Shown here one piece after another: positions 34,448-43,838 of a stretch of DNA of 64,000 nt. The stretch is from NCBI RefSeq assembly GCF_017876535.1, contig NZ_JAGIOF010000004.1, positions 186,001 through 250,000 on the forward strand, given 5' to 3'. The DNA is from Paeniglutamicibacter kerguelensis (GTDB lineage: Bacteria; Actinomycetota; Actinomycetes; Actinomycetales; Micrococcaceae). Under the pieces are notes generated by a model. The model worked only from the letters and a program-made list of their open reading frames with translations. It ran no database searches and was not told the origin of the DNA. The position numbers were made by a program, and so were the translations under genes. Every line of letters starts with the position of its first letter. Within the stretch, counting starts at the first letter, position 1.

Positions 34448-35932
34448 CTACTTTGCGGCCGGCTCCCGGAGCTTCGGCTCCTCTGCACCGAGGCCGGCGT
34501 TGAATGCCGCCGCGCTCTTGTGCTCCTCAATGACCTTGGCCCCGTGCAAGGCACGCAACGCCGCATGCTGCGGGCTGCGGCGAAGCAGCATGTAGCCGAT
34601 GCCCAGTGCAACGAACCAGATCGGGGTGAAGAGCAGTGCCATCAAGGTGTCGGCCTGGGTGGTCAGTGCCCAGATGATGAAGCCGAAGAACGCGAGCACC
34701 ACATAGGGCATGAACGTTCCACCGGGCATCTTGAACTTGCTCTCCTCGTGCAGCTGCGGACGGCGACCGCGGTAGACGATGTAGCTGACCAGGATGATCG
34801 ACCACACGAACATGAAGCACAGCGCCGAGACAGTGGTGACCAAGGTGAAGGCCTCAGCCACCGAACCCTCGGCGTAGAGCAATGCCACGCCGGCAAGCAG
34901 GAACATGCAGGAGAACAGCAGTGCGTTGCGCGGAACCTTGGTCCGGGAGAGCTTCGCGAAGACCTTGGGAGCGTCGCCCTCCTCGGCCAGTCCGTGGATC
35001 ATGCGGGAAGTCGAGTAGATACCGGAGTTTGCACTGGAGGTTGCCGAGGTGAGCACCACAAAGTTCACAATGCCGGCGGCACCGGCAAGGCCTGCCAGGG
35101 CGAACATGCCCACAAACGGTGACTCCTCGGCGCTGAACAGGTTCCACGGCTGGACCGCCATGAGGATGACCAATGCGCCGACGTAGAAGAACAGGATGCG
35201 GATCGGGATGGAGTTGATCGCACGCGGCAGGGTCGTCTCAGGGTCCTTCGTCTCGGCGGCGGTGGTACCGACCAGCTCGATGCCGACGAACGCGAACACG
35301 GCGATCTGGAAGCCGGCGACGAAGCCCATGAAGCCGGTCGGGAACATCCCGCCGTCGCTCCAGAGGTTCGTGAAGGAGGCTGTGACGCCGTTGTGCTCGA
35401 AGCCCGTGATGACCATGACCAGGCCAATGACGATCAGCGCGCCGATGGCGACGATCTTGACCAAGGCAAACCAGAACTCGGTTTCGCCGAAGTTCTTCAC
35501 GCTCGGCAGGTTAAGTGCCACCAGCAACAGGATGCAGGCCACGGCCGGGATCCACAGCGGCAAGTCCTTCCACCAGTACGCCACATAGTGGGAGATCGCC
35601 ACAACGTCGGCGATGCCCGTTACCACCCAGCAGAACCAATAAGTCCAGCCGGTGAAGAATGCCGCCCACGGACCAAGAATGTCCCCGGCGAAGTCGGAAA
35701 AGTTCTTGTAGTTGGTGTTGCTCAGCAGCAATTCGCCCATCGCGCGCATCACGAAGAAGAGCATGAAGCCGATAATCATGTATACGAAGATCACTGAAGG
35801 CCCGGCGACCGAGATGGTCTTGCCCGAGCCCATGAACAGGCCGGTGCCAATGGCCCCGCCGATCGCGATCAGTTGGATGTGGCGGTTGGAGAGCCCGCGC
35901 TCGAGGTGGGGCGCGGAACTGTTGTTGCTCAT
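34448..35932 (-). CDS. cycA: D-serine/D-alanine/glycine:H+ symporter, CycA-like
   Basis: 494-residue AAT-family amino acid symporter with about 12 membrane segments. The AAT N-terminal signature LIAIGGAIGTGLFMGSGKTI is at residues 21-40, and VFAFVGIELVGTTAAETKDP marks the sixth segment. It closely follows the CycA branch carrying glycine, D-alanine and D-serine. ATG 35932 is the start because the signature follows at the usual distance. A tandem glycine riboswitch lies about 320 bases upstream in its leader, which supports glycine as a substrate or signal. D-alanine transport would also connect with Alr and DadA. Confidence 0.9.
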   Translation of the reverse strand: MSNNSSAPHLERGLSNRHIQLIAIGGAIGTGLFMGSGKTISVAGPSVIFVYMIIGFMLFFVMRAMGELLLSNTNYKNFSDFAGDILGPWAAFFTGWTYWFCWVVTGIADVVAISHYVAYWWKDLPLWIPAVACILLLVALNLPSVKNFGETEFWFALVKIVAIGALIVIGLVMVITGFEHNGVTASFTNLWSDGGMFPTGFMGFVAGFQIAVFAFVGIELVGTTAAETKDPETTLPRAINSIPIRILFFYVGALVILMAVQPWNLFSAEESPFVGMFALAGLAGAAGIVNFVVLTSATSSANSGIYSTSRMIHGLAEEGDAPKVFAKLSRTKVPRNALLFSCMFLLAGVALLYAEGSVAEAFTLVTTVSALCFMFVWSIILVSYIVYRGRRPQLHEESKFKMPGGTFMPYVVLAFFGFIIWALTTQADTLMALLFTPIWFVALGIGYMLLRRSPQHAALRALHGAKVIEEHKSAAAFNAGLGAEEPKLREPAAK

Positions 35933-36254
35933 GCTGTTGCCTTCCAGATGGGTGCTGGTGCTTCGGTGGCATGCCGTGGACGATTCCCCAGCAGCATTTG
36001 CCTGCGCGGGCGAGGTTCTGACTCGCGTCCGCCGCATTGTTCTCCGAGGCAACCATTCCCATGCCGACGCACTTGCAGGAGTGCCCAGTGGCGGCGCGCG
36101 GCGAACTCCGGATCCAGCAAAGCGGGATCGCGGAGCAGGCCGGCGGGCGCGCCAATGGGCAGCCGGGCAGTGGCATGGGTGGGTAGCAACTTGGAGGAAC
36201 TCCCGAATAGCGCGCGGGCGATGCCGCGCTGTTCTTTGGATCCTCCCCAATCTG
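35933..36254 (-). promoter_or_regulatory. Long leader between riboswitch and cycA
   Basis: About 320 transcribed bases with no supported gene. It should contain the riboswitch expression platform. I see no single obvious intrinsic terminator, so translation-level or Rho-dependent control is possible. Confidence 0.5.
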
Positions 36255-36445
36255 TTTACTTACCTGAGAGTTTCCATCCCGACCCGAACAGGGTGGGACT
36301 TGCTCCTTCGGTGAGTACGGATTCGACCGTACTGCTTTCCAGATTCGCCTCTTCGTGGCGGTGCGGGGGCCTGAGAGTTTCCTGGGGAGGAATTGCTCCT
36401 ACGGCGCCCGACCATGGCTTGGACGGGACTCTCCCGCCACGTGTC
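36255..36445 (-). ncRNA. Tandem glycine riboswitch
   Basis: Two consecutive glycine aptamers on the minus strand. Aptamer 1 (about 36368-36442): GGCGGGAGAG, GCGCCGTAGGAGCAA, then AAACTCTCAGGCCC. Aptamer 2 (about 36261-36356): CACGAAGAGGCGAA, CACCGAAGGAGCAAG, then GGAAACTCTCAGGTAAG. These are the hallmark conserved blocks, and the linker between aptamers is short as usual. It controls the downstream CycA-like symporter. Confidence 0.95.
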
Positions 36446-36459
36446 GACAGCGATATGTT

Positions 36460-36475
36460 TGTGATTGCAGTCACA
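36460..36475. promoter_or_regulatory. CRP/GlxR-like site upstream of the riboswitch
   Basis: Perfect TGTGA-TTGCAG-TCACA palindrome, extended by T/A on each side, about 15 bases before aptamer 1. It matches the CRP/GlxR consensus TGTGA-N6-TCACA and probably overlaps the cycA promoter. Confidence 0.75.
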
Positions 36476-36480
36476 ATTTA

Positions 36481-36933
36481 CGCTTGGCGTGCTCATGACG
36501 CAACTCACGAAACCCCCGCCTGCCGCGATGGCCAGGAAAAACATCACGCTGACATGGGATGGAATGGGATACGCAGTTGCGTCATATTTGCCAGGCGGGA
36601 CACTAAGCCGCGTGGGCCGAGCAGATGAACGCCCACGCGCCGACAAACCCCCGACGCAACGCGCCCCTGCCCAAATGCCCTGCCTTCCACCACGGCACAT
36701 CGTCGGCGACCAGGACGCGCACCTCGTTGTGAATCGGGCACGTTTTGAGTTTTCTCACGATAGTCACACCGGTATTTCGTCAGGACATTTCAAATTACGG
36801 GCGTTGCCAGTGGAGGGTCGGGGGCGCTTTCGGCCTGATTCACGGCAAACACAAAGTGGCGCTCCTGCATCGAATCGGCTCGCTTGTTCGTTGGACCTAA
36901 TAGAGAAGCCAACGAATCGACCAACGGAGCCCC
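36481..36933. other. Intergenic region, no gene seen
   Basis: About 450 bases between the cycA promoter and the kinase gene. Open frames here are short or have poor protein character. A GGAG five bases before TTG 36934 serves the kinase. Confidence 0.4.
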
Positions 36934-37596
36934 TTGCCTTCATTCCATGCGGCACCCTCCTCGGAGGTCACCACGACCCCCCAGCCCGAGCACACTGATG
37001 CTCGATCGGGTGTTCCGTTGCGCCACCGGACCATTGTGCTGCTGGGCATCGACGGGGCAGGCAAGACCACGGCCGCGACCGCCCTCGTTGCGGGAATCCG
37101 CGACACCGGCATTCGGGCCCAATTGCTCCGCAACCCGGCCGGGCGGCGCTGGATGTCCCGGGTGGCAGCACGGTTCGGCACCGCGTTGCCACCGACCTGG
37201 GCCAACCGGCTGGAGTCCGTGGTGCGATGCGTGAACGTCTTCGTCGCCCATACCCGGGCCTCCGTATTTCCCGGAACCACCGTCATGGACCGGCACTTGG
37301 CGTGCCAACTGGTACTGCGTTCGGTCCGCGGATTGCCGCGCGGCCGTCTTCTGCCCTGGATCATGGACCGACTTCCCCAGCCCGATGCCGTCATCTTGAT
37401 CGACGTCCCCGCCGAAGTTGCACATGCCCGGATCCTTGCGCGCGGCGAAGACAGCGAGACGATGTCCTACCTGGTCTCGGCACGAGAGGCATATCTGGAG
37501 ATTGCCGCGGCCAAGGGCTGGCACGTCGTTGACAGCTCCGGCATCCCGGAAAACGTCGCCGTCGACACCCTTCGGGCCGCATCGCACAATGCCTGA
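36934..37596 (+). CDS. Thymidylate-kinase-like P-loop kinase
   Basis: 220 residues. Walker A is VLLGIDGAGKTTAA near residues 34-47, a central MDRHLACQLVL (DRH, the DR-x motif of nucleotide kinases) near 115, and VILIDVPAEVAHARILARGE with the lid Arg near 150. This fits the TMPK-like family, but the identity of the accepted nucleotide or sugar is unclear. No ATG is available upstream of the P-loop; TTG 36934 has a good GGAG and is used. Stand-alone gene. Confidence 0.78.
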   Translation: MPSFHAAPSSEVTTTPQPEHTDARSGVPLRHRTIVLLGIDGAGKTTAATALVAGIRDTGIRAQLLRNPAGRRWMSRVAARFGTALPPTWANRLESVVRCVNVFVAHTRASVFPGTTVMDRHLACQLVLRSVRGLPRGRLLPWIMDRLPQPDAVILIDVPAEVAHARILARGEDSETMSYLVSAREAYLEIAAAKGWHVVDSSGIPENVAVDTLRAASHNA

Positions 37597-38038
37597 GCCG
37601 TGAAACGGCTGATGCCCAACTCTCCCGACCACGACCAATACCCTCTGACCGGCGCGTCAGCGAAACGGGCAGAGACCCGGCCGCTGGAGGCAACTTCAGC
37701 GCCAACTGCAAATCCACCCGCCGTCGATGATGTGCGCCCCTCCGACTTGGCCATAGGCAGATCGGGGATTCTTCAGTCCTGAGAAATATCCCCCACTTCT
37801 TCGGCCGATCCCGGGCCCGATCCACCTATTTTCGGTTTTGCCCACCGATTCCGTGCCGGAGTGACTGCATTTTTCGAATACGCGAAGAACTGCAAATCTT
37901 TCCGCTAAATGACTCTAGAAAGCGCTGGCAAAGTGCGGAAATGTAGTTCTCACGCAGAAAGAACGCCGGAACAACCCACCAGGTTCACCAAAGAAGATGA
38001 CCCCGGACCGGCACCGGCAATCAAGCAAGGAGAAGGCA
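37597..38038 (+). promoter_or_regulatory. Isocitrate lyase promoter region
   Basis: 442 bases upstream of aceA. A GCAAAGT box is at 37928-37934 and an AACTGCAAATCTTT stretch just before it, both resembling RamB boxes. A strong AAGGAGAAGG lies immediately before ATG 38039. No gene is supported here. Confidence 0.5.
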
Positions 38039-39340
38039 ATGACCGAGCAGAACTCGACCGAGAACCGTATCGCAGCAATCGAACAGGATTGGGCAACCAA
38101 CCCCCGCTGGAACGGCGTTACTCGTGATTACTCGGCAGCTGATGTTGTGAAGCTCCAGGGCTCGGTTCAGGAAGAGCACACCCTGGCAAGGCGCGGCTCC
38201 GAAAAGCTCTGGAAGCAGCTCACCGAGGAAGCCCCGACCGGCGGCTACACCAACGCATTGGGCGCCCTGACCGGCAACCAAGCAGTACAGCAAGTCAAGG
38301 CCGGCCTCCGCGCCATCTACCTCTCCGGCTGGCAGGTCGCCGCCGATGCAAACCTCTCCGGCCAGACCTACCCGGACCAGTCGCTTTACCCAGCCAACTC
38401 GGTTCCGCAGGTTGTCCGCCGCATCAACAACGCATTGCTTCGCGCCGACCAGATCGAGCACGCAGAAGGCATCAAGTCAGTTGAGGATTGGCTCGTTCCG
38501 ATCGTGGCCGACGCGGAAGCCGGCTTCGGTGGCCCGTTGAACGCCTACGAACTGATGAAGTCGATGATCTCCTCCGGCGCCTCGGGCGTTCACTGGGAAG
38601 ACCAGCTCGCTTCGGAAAAGAAGTGCGGCCACCTCGGCGGCAAGGTCCTCATCCCGACCCAGCAGCACGTTCGCACCCTGAACGCAGCCCGCCTGGCAGC
38701 GGACGTCGCGGGCACCCCGTCCGTCGTCATCGCACGCACGGACGCCGAGGCAGCAACCCTGATCACCTCGGACGTCGATGACCGCGACAAGCCGTTCATC
38801 ACCGGCGAGCGCACCGCCGAAGGCTTCTACAAGGTCCGCAACGGCATCGAGCCATGCATCGCCCGCGCCAAGGCATACGCCCCGTACTCCGACCTCATCT
38901 GGATGGAGACCGGAACCCCGGACCTGGAGCTTGCCCGCAAGTTCGCCGAGGCAGTCAAGAAGGACTTCCCGGACCAGATGCTCTCTTACAACTGCTCCCC
39001 TTCCTTCAACTGGAAGAAGCACCTGGACGATGCAACCATCGCCAAGTTCCAGCGCGAACTCGGCGCCATGGGCTTCACCTTCCAGTTCATCACCCTCGCC
39101 GGCTTCCACGCCCTGAACCACTCGATGTTCGACCTGGCCCACGGCTACGCCCGTGAAGGCATGAGCGCATACGTCGAGCTCCAGGAAGCGGAGTTCGCTT
39201 CCGAGTCCCGCGGCTACACCGCAACCAAGCACCAGCGCGAAGTGGGCACCGGCTACTTCGACGACATCGCCACCGTTCTCAACCCGAACGCATCCACCCT
39301 GGCTTTGGTGGGATCCACCGAAGCCGGCCAGTTCCACTAA
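38039..39340 (+). CDS. aceA: Isocitrate lyase
   Basis: 433 residues (EC 4.1.3.1), cleaving isocitrate to glyoxylate and succinate, the first glyoxylate-shunt enzyme. The active-site signature is [17 protein letters not shown] near residue 195. Also present: [33 protein letters not shown] with its metal-binding Asp, [13 protein letters not shown], and [11 protein letters not shown]. Length is standard for the class I enzyme of actinobacteria. It has a very strong ribosome binding site and biased codons, indicating high expression. The shunt lets C2 units, including acetyl-CoA from taurine, support growth. Confidence 0.97.
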   Translation: MTEQNSTENRIAAIEQDWATNPRWNGVTRDYSAADVVKLQGSVQEEHTLARRGSEKLWKQLTEEAPTGGYTNALGALTGNQAVQQVKAGLRAIYLSGWQVAADANLSGQTYPDQSLYPANSVPQVVRRINNALLRADQIEHAEGIKSVEDWLVPIVADAEAGFGGPLNAYELMKSMISSGASGVHWEDQLASEKKCGHLGGKVLIPTQQHVRTLNAARLAADVAGTPSVVIARTDAEAATLITSDVDDRDKPFITGERTAEGFYKVRNGIEPCIARAKAYAPYSDLIWMETGTPDLELARKFAEAVKKDFPDQMLSYNCSPSFNWKKHLDDATIAKFQRELGAMGFTFQFITLAGFHALNHSMFDLAHGYAREGMSAYVELQEAEFASESRGYTATKHQREVGTGYFDDIATVLNPNASTLALVGSTEAGQFH

Positions 39341-39372
39341 ACACACCGCGGCGGTTTCCGCTTCAGTGTCCT

Positions 39373-39402
39373 GTGGGGCCGGTTGAACACAGCCGGCCCC
39401 AC
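39373..39402 (+). terminator. Hairpin between aceA and aceB
   Basis: Perfect GTGGGGCCGG / CCGGCCCCAC stem with a ten-base loop, 33 bases past the aceA stop. Only a weak T-rich run follows, so partial read-through into aceB is possible. Confidence 0.75.
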
Positions 39403-39478
39403 GGGGTTACACGCTTTTCCCTCAGTACCCAGGCAAACCGCCACCCACAAATTTCTTGATTTTCGAAGGAGTCCAGCC

Positions 39479-41116
39479 ATGAACGATCCCATCACCCTGA
39501 ACGGTATTACTTTGGTCGCTGCGCCGGTTCGCCGGCAGGAGGAGATCCTCACCCCTCAGGCGCTGGACTTCTTGGCCCAGCTTCACAAGGCATTCGACGG
39601 ACGTCGCGCCGAACTGATGCAGACCCGCCAGCTGAACCGGGCCCGGATCGCCAACGGCTCCGACCCGAAGTTCCGCCCGGAGACCCGGTCCATCCGCGAG
39701 GACAGCACATGGAAGGTCGCCCCCGTAGCACCGGGCCTGGAGGACCGCCGCGTTGAGATCACCGGTCCGACCGACCGCAAGATGGCCATCAACGCCCTGA
39801 ACTCCGGCGCCAAGGTCTGGCTCGCCGACATGGAGGATTCCTCCACCCCGAGCTGGTCCAACGTCATCAACGGGCAGCTGAACCTGCGCTCCGTGCTGGA
39901 CCGCAACATCGACTTCACCTCCCCGGAGGGCAAAGAATACAAGCTCACCGGCGAGAAGCTCACCGACCTGCCGACCATCGTTGTCCGCCCCCGCGGCTGG
40001 CACCTGCCGGAAAAGAACCTGTTGGTTTCCGGCAAGCCGATGTCCGGCGCATTGGTCGACTTCGGCCTGTACTTCTACCACAACGCCCAGCGCCTGATCT
40101 CGCAGGGCCGCGGCCCGTACTTCTATCTGCCGAAGATCGAAAACCACCTCGAGGCCCGCCTCTGGAACGACGTCTTCGTCTTGGCTCAGGACCTGGTTGG
40201 CATCCCGCAGGGCACCATCCGCGCCACCGTGCTGATCGAAACCATCACCGCCGCCTTCGAGATGGAGGAAATCCTCTACGAACTGCGCGACCACGCAGCC
40301 GGCCTGAACGCCGGCCGTTGGGACTACATCTTCTCCATCATCAAGAACTTCCGTTCCCGCGGCCCGCGCTTCGTCCTTCCGGACCGCGCCCTGGTGACCA
40401 TGACCGCACCGTTCATGCGCTCCTACACCGAGCAGCTGGTCCGGGCATGCCACCGGCGCGGAGCAATGGCCATCGGCGGCATGGCCGCATTCATCCCCAA
40501 CCGCAAGGACCAGGCCATCAACACCGTGGCCTTCGAGAAGGTCCGCGCCGACAAGACCCGCGAAGCCAACGACGGCTTCGACGGTTCCTGGGTTGCCCAC
40601 CCGGATCTGGTTCCGGTGGCCCGCGAAGTCTTCGACGCAGTCCTGGGAGACAAGCCGAACCAGCGCGACCGCACCCGTGAAGATGTCACCCCGGACGACA
40701 AGGAACTGCTGAACGTTGCAGGCACCGAAGGCAAGATCACCGAGGCCGGCATCCGCAACAACATCGAGGTGGGCATCCGCTACATGGAGGCCTGGCTGCG
40801 CGGCAATGGCGCCGTTGCCATCCACAACCTCATGGAGGATGCCGCCACCGCCGAGATCTCGCGTTCGCAGATCTGGCAGTGGATCCAGCAGGCAGCCATC
40901 ACCGACGAGGGCGAACTGATCTCCCGCAGCTGGGTGGAAGACCTGACCGAAGAGGAATTCGACAAGCTCGCACGCTTCGAGGGCGACCGTTTCGAGGATG
41001 CACGTGAAATCTTCGAGGCATGCGCCCTGCGTGAGGACTTCCCGACCTTCCTCACAGTCCAGGCCTACAACCGCTACCTGCGCGAGGCCAAGGCACTTGA
41101 GAAGGTAAGCGCCTAA
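39479..41116 (+). CDS. aceB: Malate synthase A
   Basis: 545 residues (EC 2.3.3.9), condensing glyoxylate with acetyl-CoA to malate. Family motifs: VWLADMEDSSTPSWSNVING near 115-134, IVVRPRGWHLPEKN near 165, YFYLPKIENHLEARLWNDV near 220, RATVLIETITAAFEMEEILY near 250, and FDGSWVAHPDLVPVA near 370. Length matches the A isoform. GAAGGAG precedes ATG 39479. It follows aceA after 138 bases with a hairpin between, so the two may be co-regulated but separately tuned. Confidence 0.97.
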   Translation: MNDPITLNGITLVAAPVRRQEEILTPQALDFLAQLHKAFDGRRAELMQTRQLNRARIANGSDPKFRPETRSIREDSTWKVAPVAPGLEDRRVEITGPTDRKMAINALNSGAKVWLADMEDSSTPSWSNVINGQLNLRSVLDRNIDFTSPEGKEYKLTGEKLTDLPTIVVRPRGWHLPEKNLLVSGKPMSGALVDFGLYFYHNAQRLISQGRGPYFYLPKIENHLEARLWNDVFVLAQDLVGIPQGTIRATVLIETITAAFEMEEILYELRDHAAGLNAGRWDYIFSIIKNFRSRGPRFVLPDRALVTMTAPFMRSYTEQLVRACHRRGAMAIGGMAAFIPNRKDQAINTVAFEKVRADKTREANDGFDGSWVAHPDLVPVAREVFDAVLGDKPNQRDRTREDVTPDDKELLNVAGTEGKITEAGIRNNIEVGIRYMEAWLRGNGAVAIHNLMEDAATAEISRSQIWQWIQQAAITDEGELISRSWVEDLTEEEFDKLARFEGDRFEDAREIFEACALREDFPTFLTVQAYNRYLREAKALEKVSA

Positions 41117-41126
41117 CTAGATCTTT

Positions 41127-41183
41127 GGTGGCGGGGTGGAGGGGCAAGCGCAATGACGCGGCCACCCCTCCGATCCCGCCACC
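41127..41183 (+). terminator. Terminator after aceB
   Basis: Large two-part stem: outer GGTGGCGGG/CCCGCCACC and inner GGAGGGG/CCCCTCC, 11 bases past the aceB stop. Confidence 0.75.
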
Positions 41184-41967
41184 AGGAGAAAACTTCACAA
41201 ACTTCGATGGTCCCCACTGGCAGAGCTGCTTTATGCGGGGACTTTCGTTTTTAATGCGCTATGCGGTTTCGACGCTAGAACCCAAGTAGGACGTCAACTT
41301 GGGTGATAGCTCTAGCTCGGTATCGTCTCCCACGTGTCGCGTATGCGCGGCAACCCAAACAAGGACACAGGGGTCGACAGGCCCCGCACCCTGCGTTGGA
41401 TGCAGTCCACTTGTCGAGCGCATGAGCATGGTGTTTCACCGGGTTGAGCAATCCCCAGGATCGAAGGAGTGCCAGCACCTACAGCCAACAACCCGTTGAC
41501 CGGACTCATGTGCACATGCCGCCACTGACCAGCTCCAGTAACCTGGCCCTTGATTCAGCAGTGAAAACTGCCAACCGACCGCTACACCGTCCTAACGGGT
41601 GCAGTGTCGTTCTTGCCCTGAAGTCTCCAACCCAAACAGTTGGAGCAGCAAGGCAAGCCCCTGCCCTCCCACTTCCCGAGCCTTCAAATGCAGTGTCCGC
41701 GACCGGGGTTCGCTGGTGCTGGAAGACCACCACGGCGAGACAGGGAAACGGCAACCCCACCGGGAACATGAGTAGAGACAGACCATTCACGCTTGCTAAG
41801 CGCAAGCGTGAATTTCCCGGCGTGTTACAAATAGGGCGTAAACCAAGTCAGATGTTTCCACCCAAATGGATCCTCCCGCTCAAGTTCCAAGGGATCAGTC
41901 CTCGCTCGCCCGACCGCTCCCAGCCTGGTTCCGTTGGGTACCGGGCTAACACGATGACGGACTAAGA
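41184..41967. other. Gene-poor region with 12-base palindrome
   Basis: Nearly 800 bases with no convincing gene and visibly weaker codon bias than the flanks. It contains a perfect palindrome ATTCACGCTTGC / GCAAGCGTGAAT at 41785-41813 with a five-base loop. Open frames on either strand read as low-quality protein. Confidence 0.45.
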
Positions 41968-42432
41968 TCACGCGGGTTGCTTCTGCCTTTTACTGACGAA
42001 GGACAGCATTCCTCTAAAAGTTGCCAGGGCTAAACAGAAGCAGACCAGGATGAAGCTCGCGCCGATCCATAGGCTTGTTTCGACTTCGTTTGGCTGGTTG
42101 AAAGTGATGGCTACGCAGGTCAGTGCCGGGACAATTGCGCCGACGGTGGCTCCGAGAGCAGCGACGAGTGATTGGCGGTTTCCCGAAGAGGGAAGGTGCC
42201 TTTTTCCTTGGATACCCACGGCCACCGCTGCACCTACTACGGGAGGAATCGACGCCAAGGCACCAAAGACCGCAGCCAAAAAGAGGACGAAGGGAGTAGT
42301 GTCCGCGCTCCAGCCATCGGGCACCAGTAAAAGCGTCATCGTGAGAGTCCCCGCTACAGTGCCTATCAGCACGGCTATGCCAAGCAGCGGGAAGAACAGC
42401 CTGCCAAGATTCTGCGCGGGAAGAGAAGCCAT
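41968..42432 (-). CDS. Hypothetical membrane protein
   Basis: 154 residues with four clear hydrophobic segments (about 10-37, 44-70, 85-110 and 118-143) and a basic C-terminus SKRQKQPA. No family recognised. It stands alone inside the gene-poor region, and its base composition is lower in GC than core genes nearby, which fits acquired DNA. Confidence 0.6.
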   Translation of the reverse strand: MASLPAQNLGRLFFPLLGIAVLIGTVAGTLTMTLLLVPDGWSADTTPFVLFLAAVFGALASIPPVVGAAVAVGIQGKRHLPSSGNRQSLVAALGATVGAIVPALTCVAITFNQPNEVETSLWIGASFILVCFCLALATFRGMLSFVSKRQKQPA

Positions 42433-42989
42433 GGGTACAGCCTATGTCTCATCTGAAAATCTCCTCTAAGCCGCAGGCCCTGCCCCTGACTTGGCTTATC
42501 ACTAAGTCGTAACAGTCTGGTGGGTGGCGCAGGGGGCACGCTTCGCAGTGCCCCCTGGATCAACCTCCATTCTCGTTCAAGAAGCGGTCTCCAACGAGTC
42601 TGGCTGAGAGGGGGCTCCGCAGCCAGGAGGCCAGGGCAACCGCCGACTGTTCTGGGAATGCACGCCCGCAAAGGCACAGAGAACTGGCCGGGAATCGCCA
42701 ACGGCAACTCCCGGCCAGTTCCAGGTCCGTGAAAAAGCGGTACCACCTACGTGGAACACCCGTACCAACTCGGGCTATTCGTCTTGGCATCTCTACAACT
42801 GTTCACACAAGTCGTCGACCGCCAAGCCAACGCTGTGATAAGCCAAACGCCAGACACGCCAGCGTAACAAGCCGGCCGAGAAGGGAATATCCTGGCCGTG
42901 CCTCCGCAGCCATCCGGTGGACCGTTGTTGTCCTGAGGAAAACGGTCGGCAAAGAGTCGATTTTCCGGGCCTGCGATGGGTCACTGACT
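42433..42989. other. Intergenic region with terminator-like hairpin
   Basis: 557 bases downstream of the ABC transporter genes. A perfect AACTGGCCGGGA / TCCCGGCCAGTT stem lies at 42682-42720. It may terminate transcription from the ABC operon or belong to a lost gene. No gene is supported. Confidence 0.5.
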
Positions 42990-43838
42990 TCAATGCTGAG
43001 CGGGAGAAACCCCTGTTACGCCCTGCGCTTCGTAGATGGCGGTGGATACCTTGTCCCGGAGGCGGACAAATTCGGGTGCGGATCTCAGCTCTGCGCCTAG
43101 AGGGGAACCGTTCTCGTCACTGATGTTGATCGCCTCGTCGAGGATGATACGTCCTGGACGTGCACTCATCACCAGTACCCGAGTCCCGAGGAAAATTGCC
43201 TCCTCGACACTGTGCGTAATGAAGAAGACGGTCTTCTTACTTTTTCGCCAGATCTGCAGCAGTTCAACCTGCATACGCTCACGTGTCAGCGCGTCCAGGG
43301 CGCCGAACGGCTCATCCATGAGGATGATCTCGGGGTCATTGGCGAGAACGCGCGCAATCTGGCAGCGTTGCTGCATGCCGCCGGAGAGCTCATAGGGCTT
43401 GCGGTCCATGAACTGCTCCAGCCCTACCATTTTCAGGTAGCGCTTCGCTTCGTCATGGCGAACGGAGGCCGGAATCTTCCGGAACTTTGACCCAAGTTCC
43501 ACGTTCTTTCGGACGCTGAGCCAGGGATACAAGTTTGGCTGTTGGAAGACGACGCCGCGATCCTGCCCGGGCCCTAAGACTTTCTCCCCGCCGATGGTGA
43601 CGGTGCCCTGGGTAGGGGTGAGAAACCCTGCAAGCATGTCCATGAGAGTGCTTTTGCCACAGCCGGACGGACCAACAATGCATACAAACTCGCCGGACTC
43701 GACAGTGATGGAGGTGTCCGAGACCGCGTGCACCGTATCCCCGCTGTCGGTTGTGTAGCGTTGGGAGATATTGTCGAGGACCACCCGACGTCCGGCGGGT
43801 ACAGGGCCCGCAATGGGCCCGTCGTTCACCGCTGTCAT
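42990..43838 (-). CDS. ABC transporter ATPase, TauB/SsuB type
   Basis: 282 residues. Walker A CIVGPSGCGKSTLMD near 54, Q-loop VFQQPNLYPWLSV near 97, signature LSGGMQQRCQIARVL near 148, Walker B IILMDEPFGALDALT near 170 and H-loop FFITHSVEEA near 205. Such ATPases power uptake of sulfonates, nitrate or similar anions. Its ATG shares ATGA with the stop of the binding-protein gene. With the neighbouring permease and lipoprotein it forms a full importer. Taurine is a likely substrate given the locus 12-27 kb away, but alkanesulfonates or other compounds are equally possible. Confidence 0.88.
   Translation of the reverse strand: MTAVNDGPIAGPVPAGRRVVLDNISQRYTTDSGDTVHAVSDTSITVESGEFVCIVGPSGCGKSTLMDMLAGFLTPTQGTVTIGGEKVLGPGQDRGVVFQQPNLYPWLSVRKNVELGSKFRKIPASVRHDEAKRYLKMVGLEQFMDRKPYELSGGMQQRCQIARVLANDPEIILMDEPFGALDALTRERMQVELLQIWRKSKKTVFFITHSVEEAIFLGTRVLVMSARPGRIILDEAINISDENGSPLGAELRSAPEFVRLRDKVSTAIYEAQGVTGVSPAQH

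Noticed and set aside
36465..36998. Plus-strand open frame before the kinase gene
   Set aside because: Begins inside the CRP-like palindrome and shows no domain; overlaps the kinase start out of frame.
41444..41965. 173-codon plus-strand open frame in the gene desert
   Set aside because: Low-quality protein sequence, no ribosome binding site, and crossed by a perfect palindrome.
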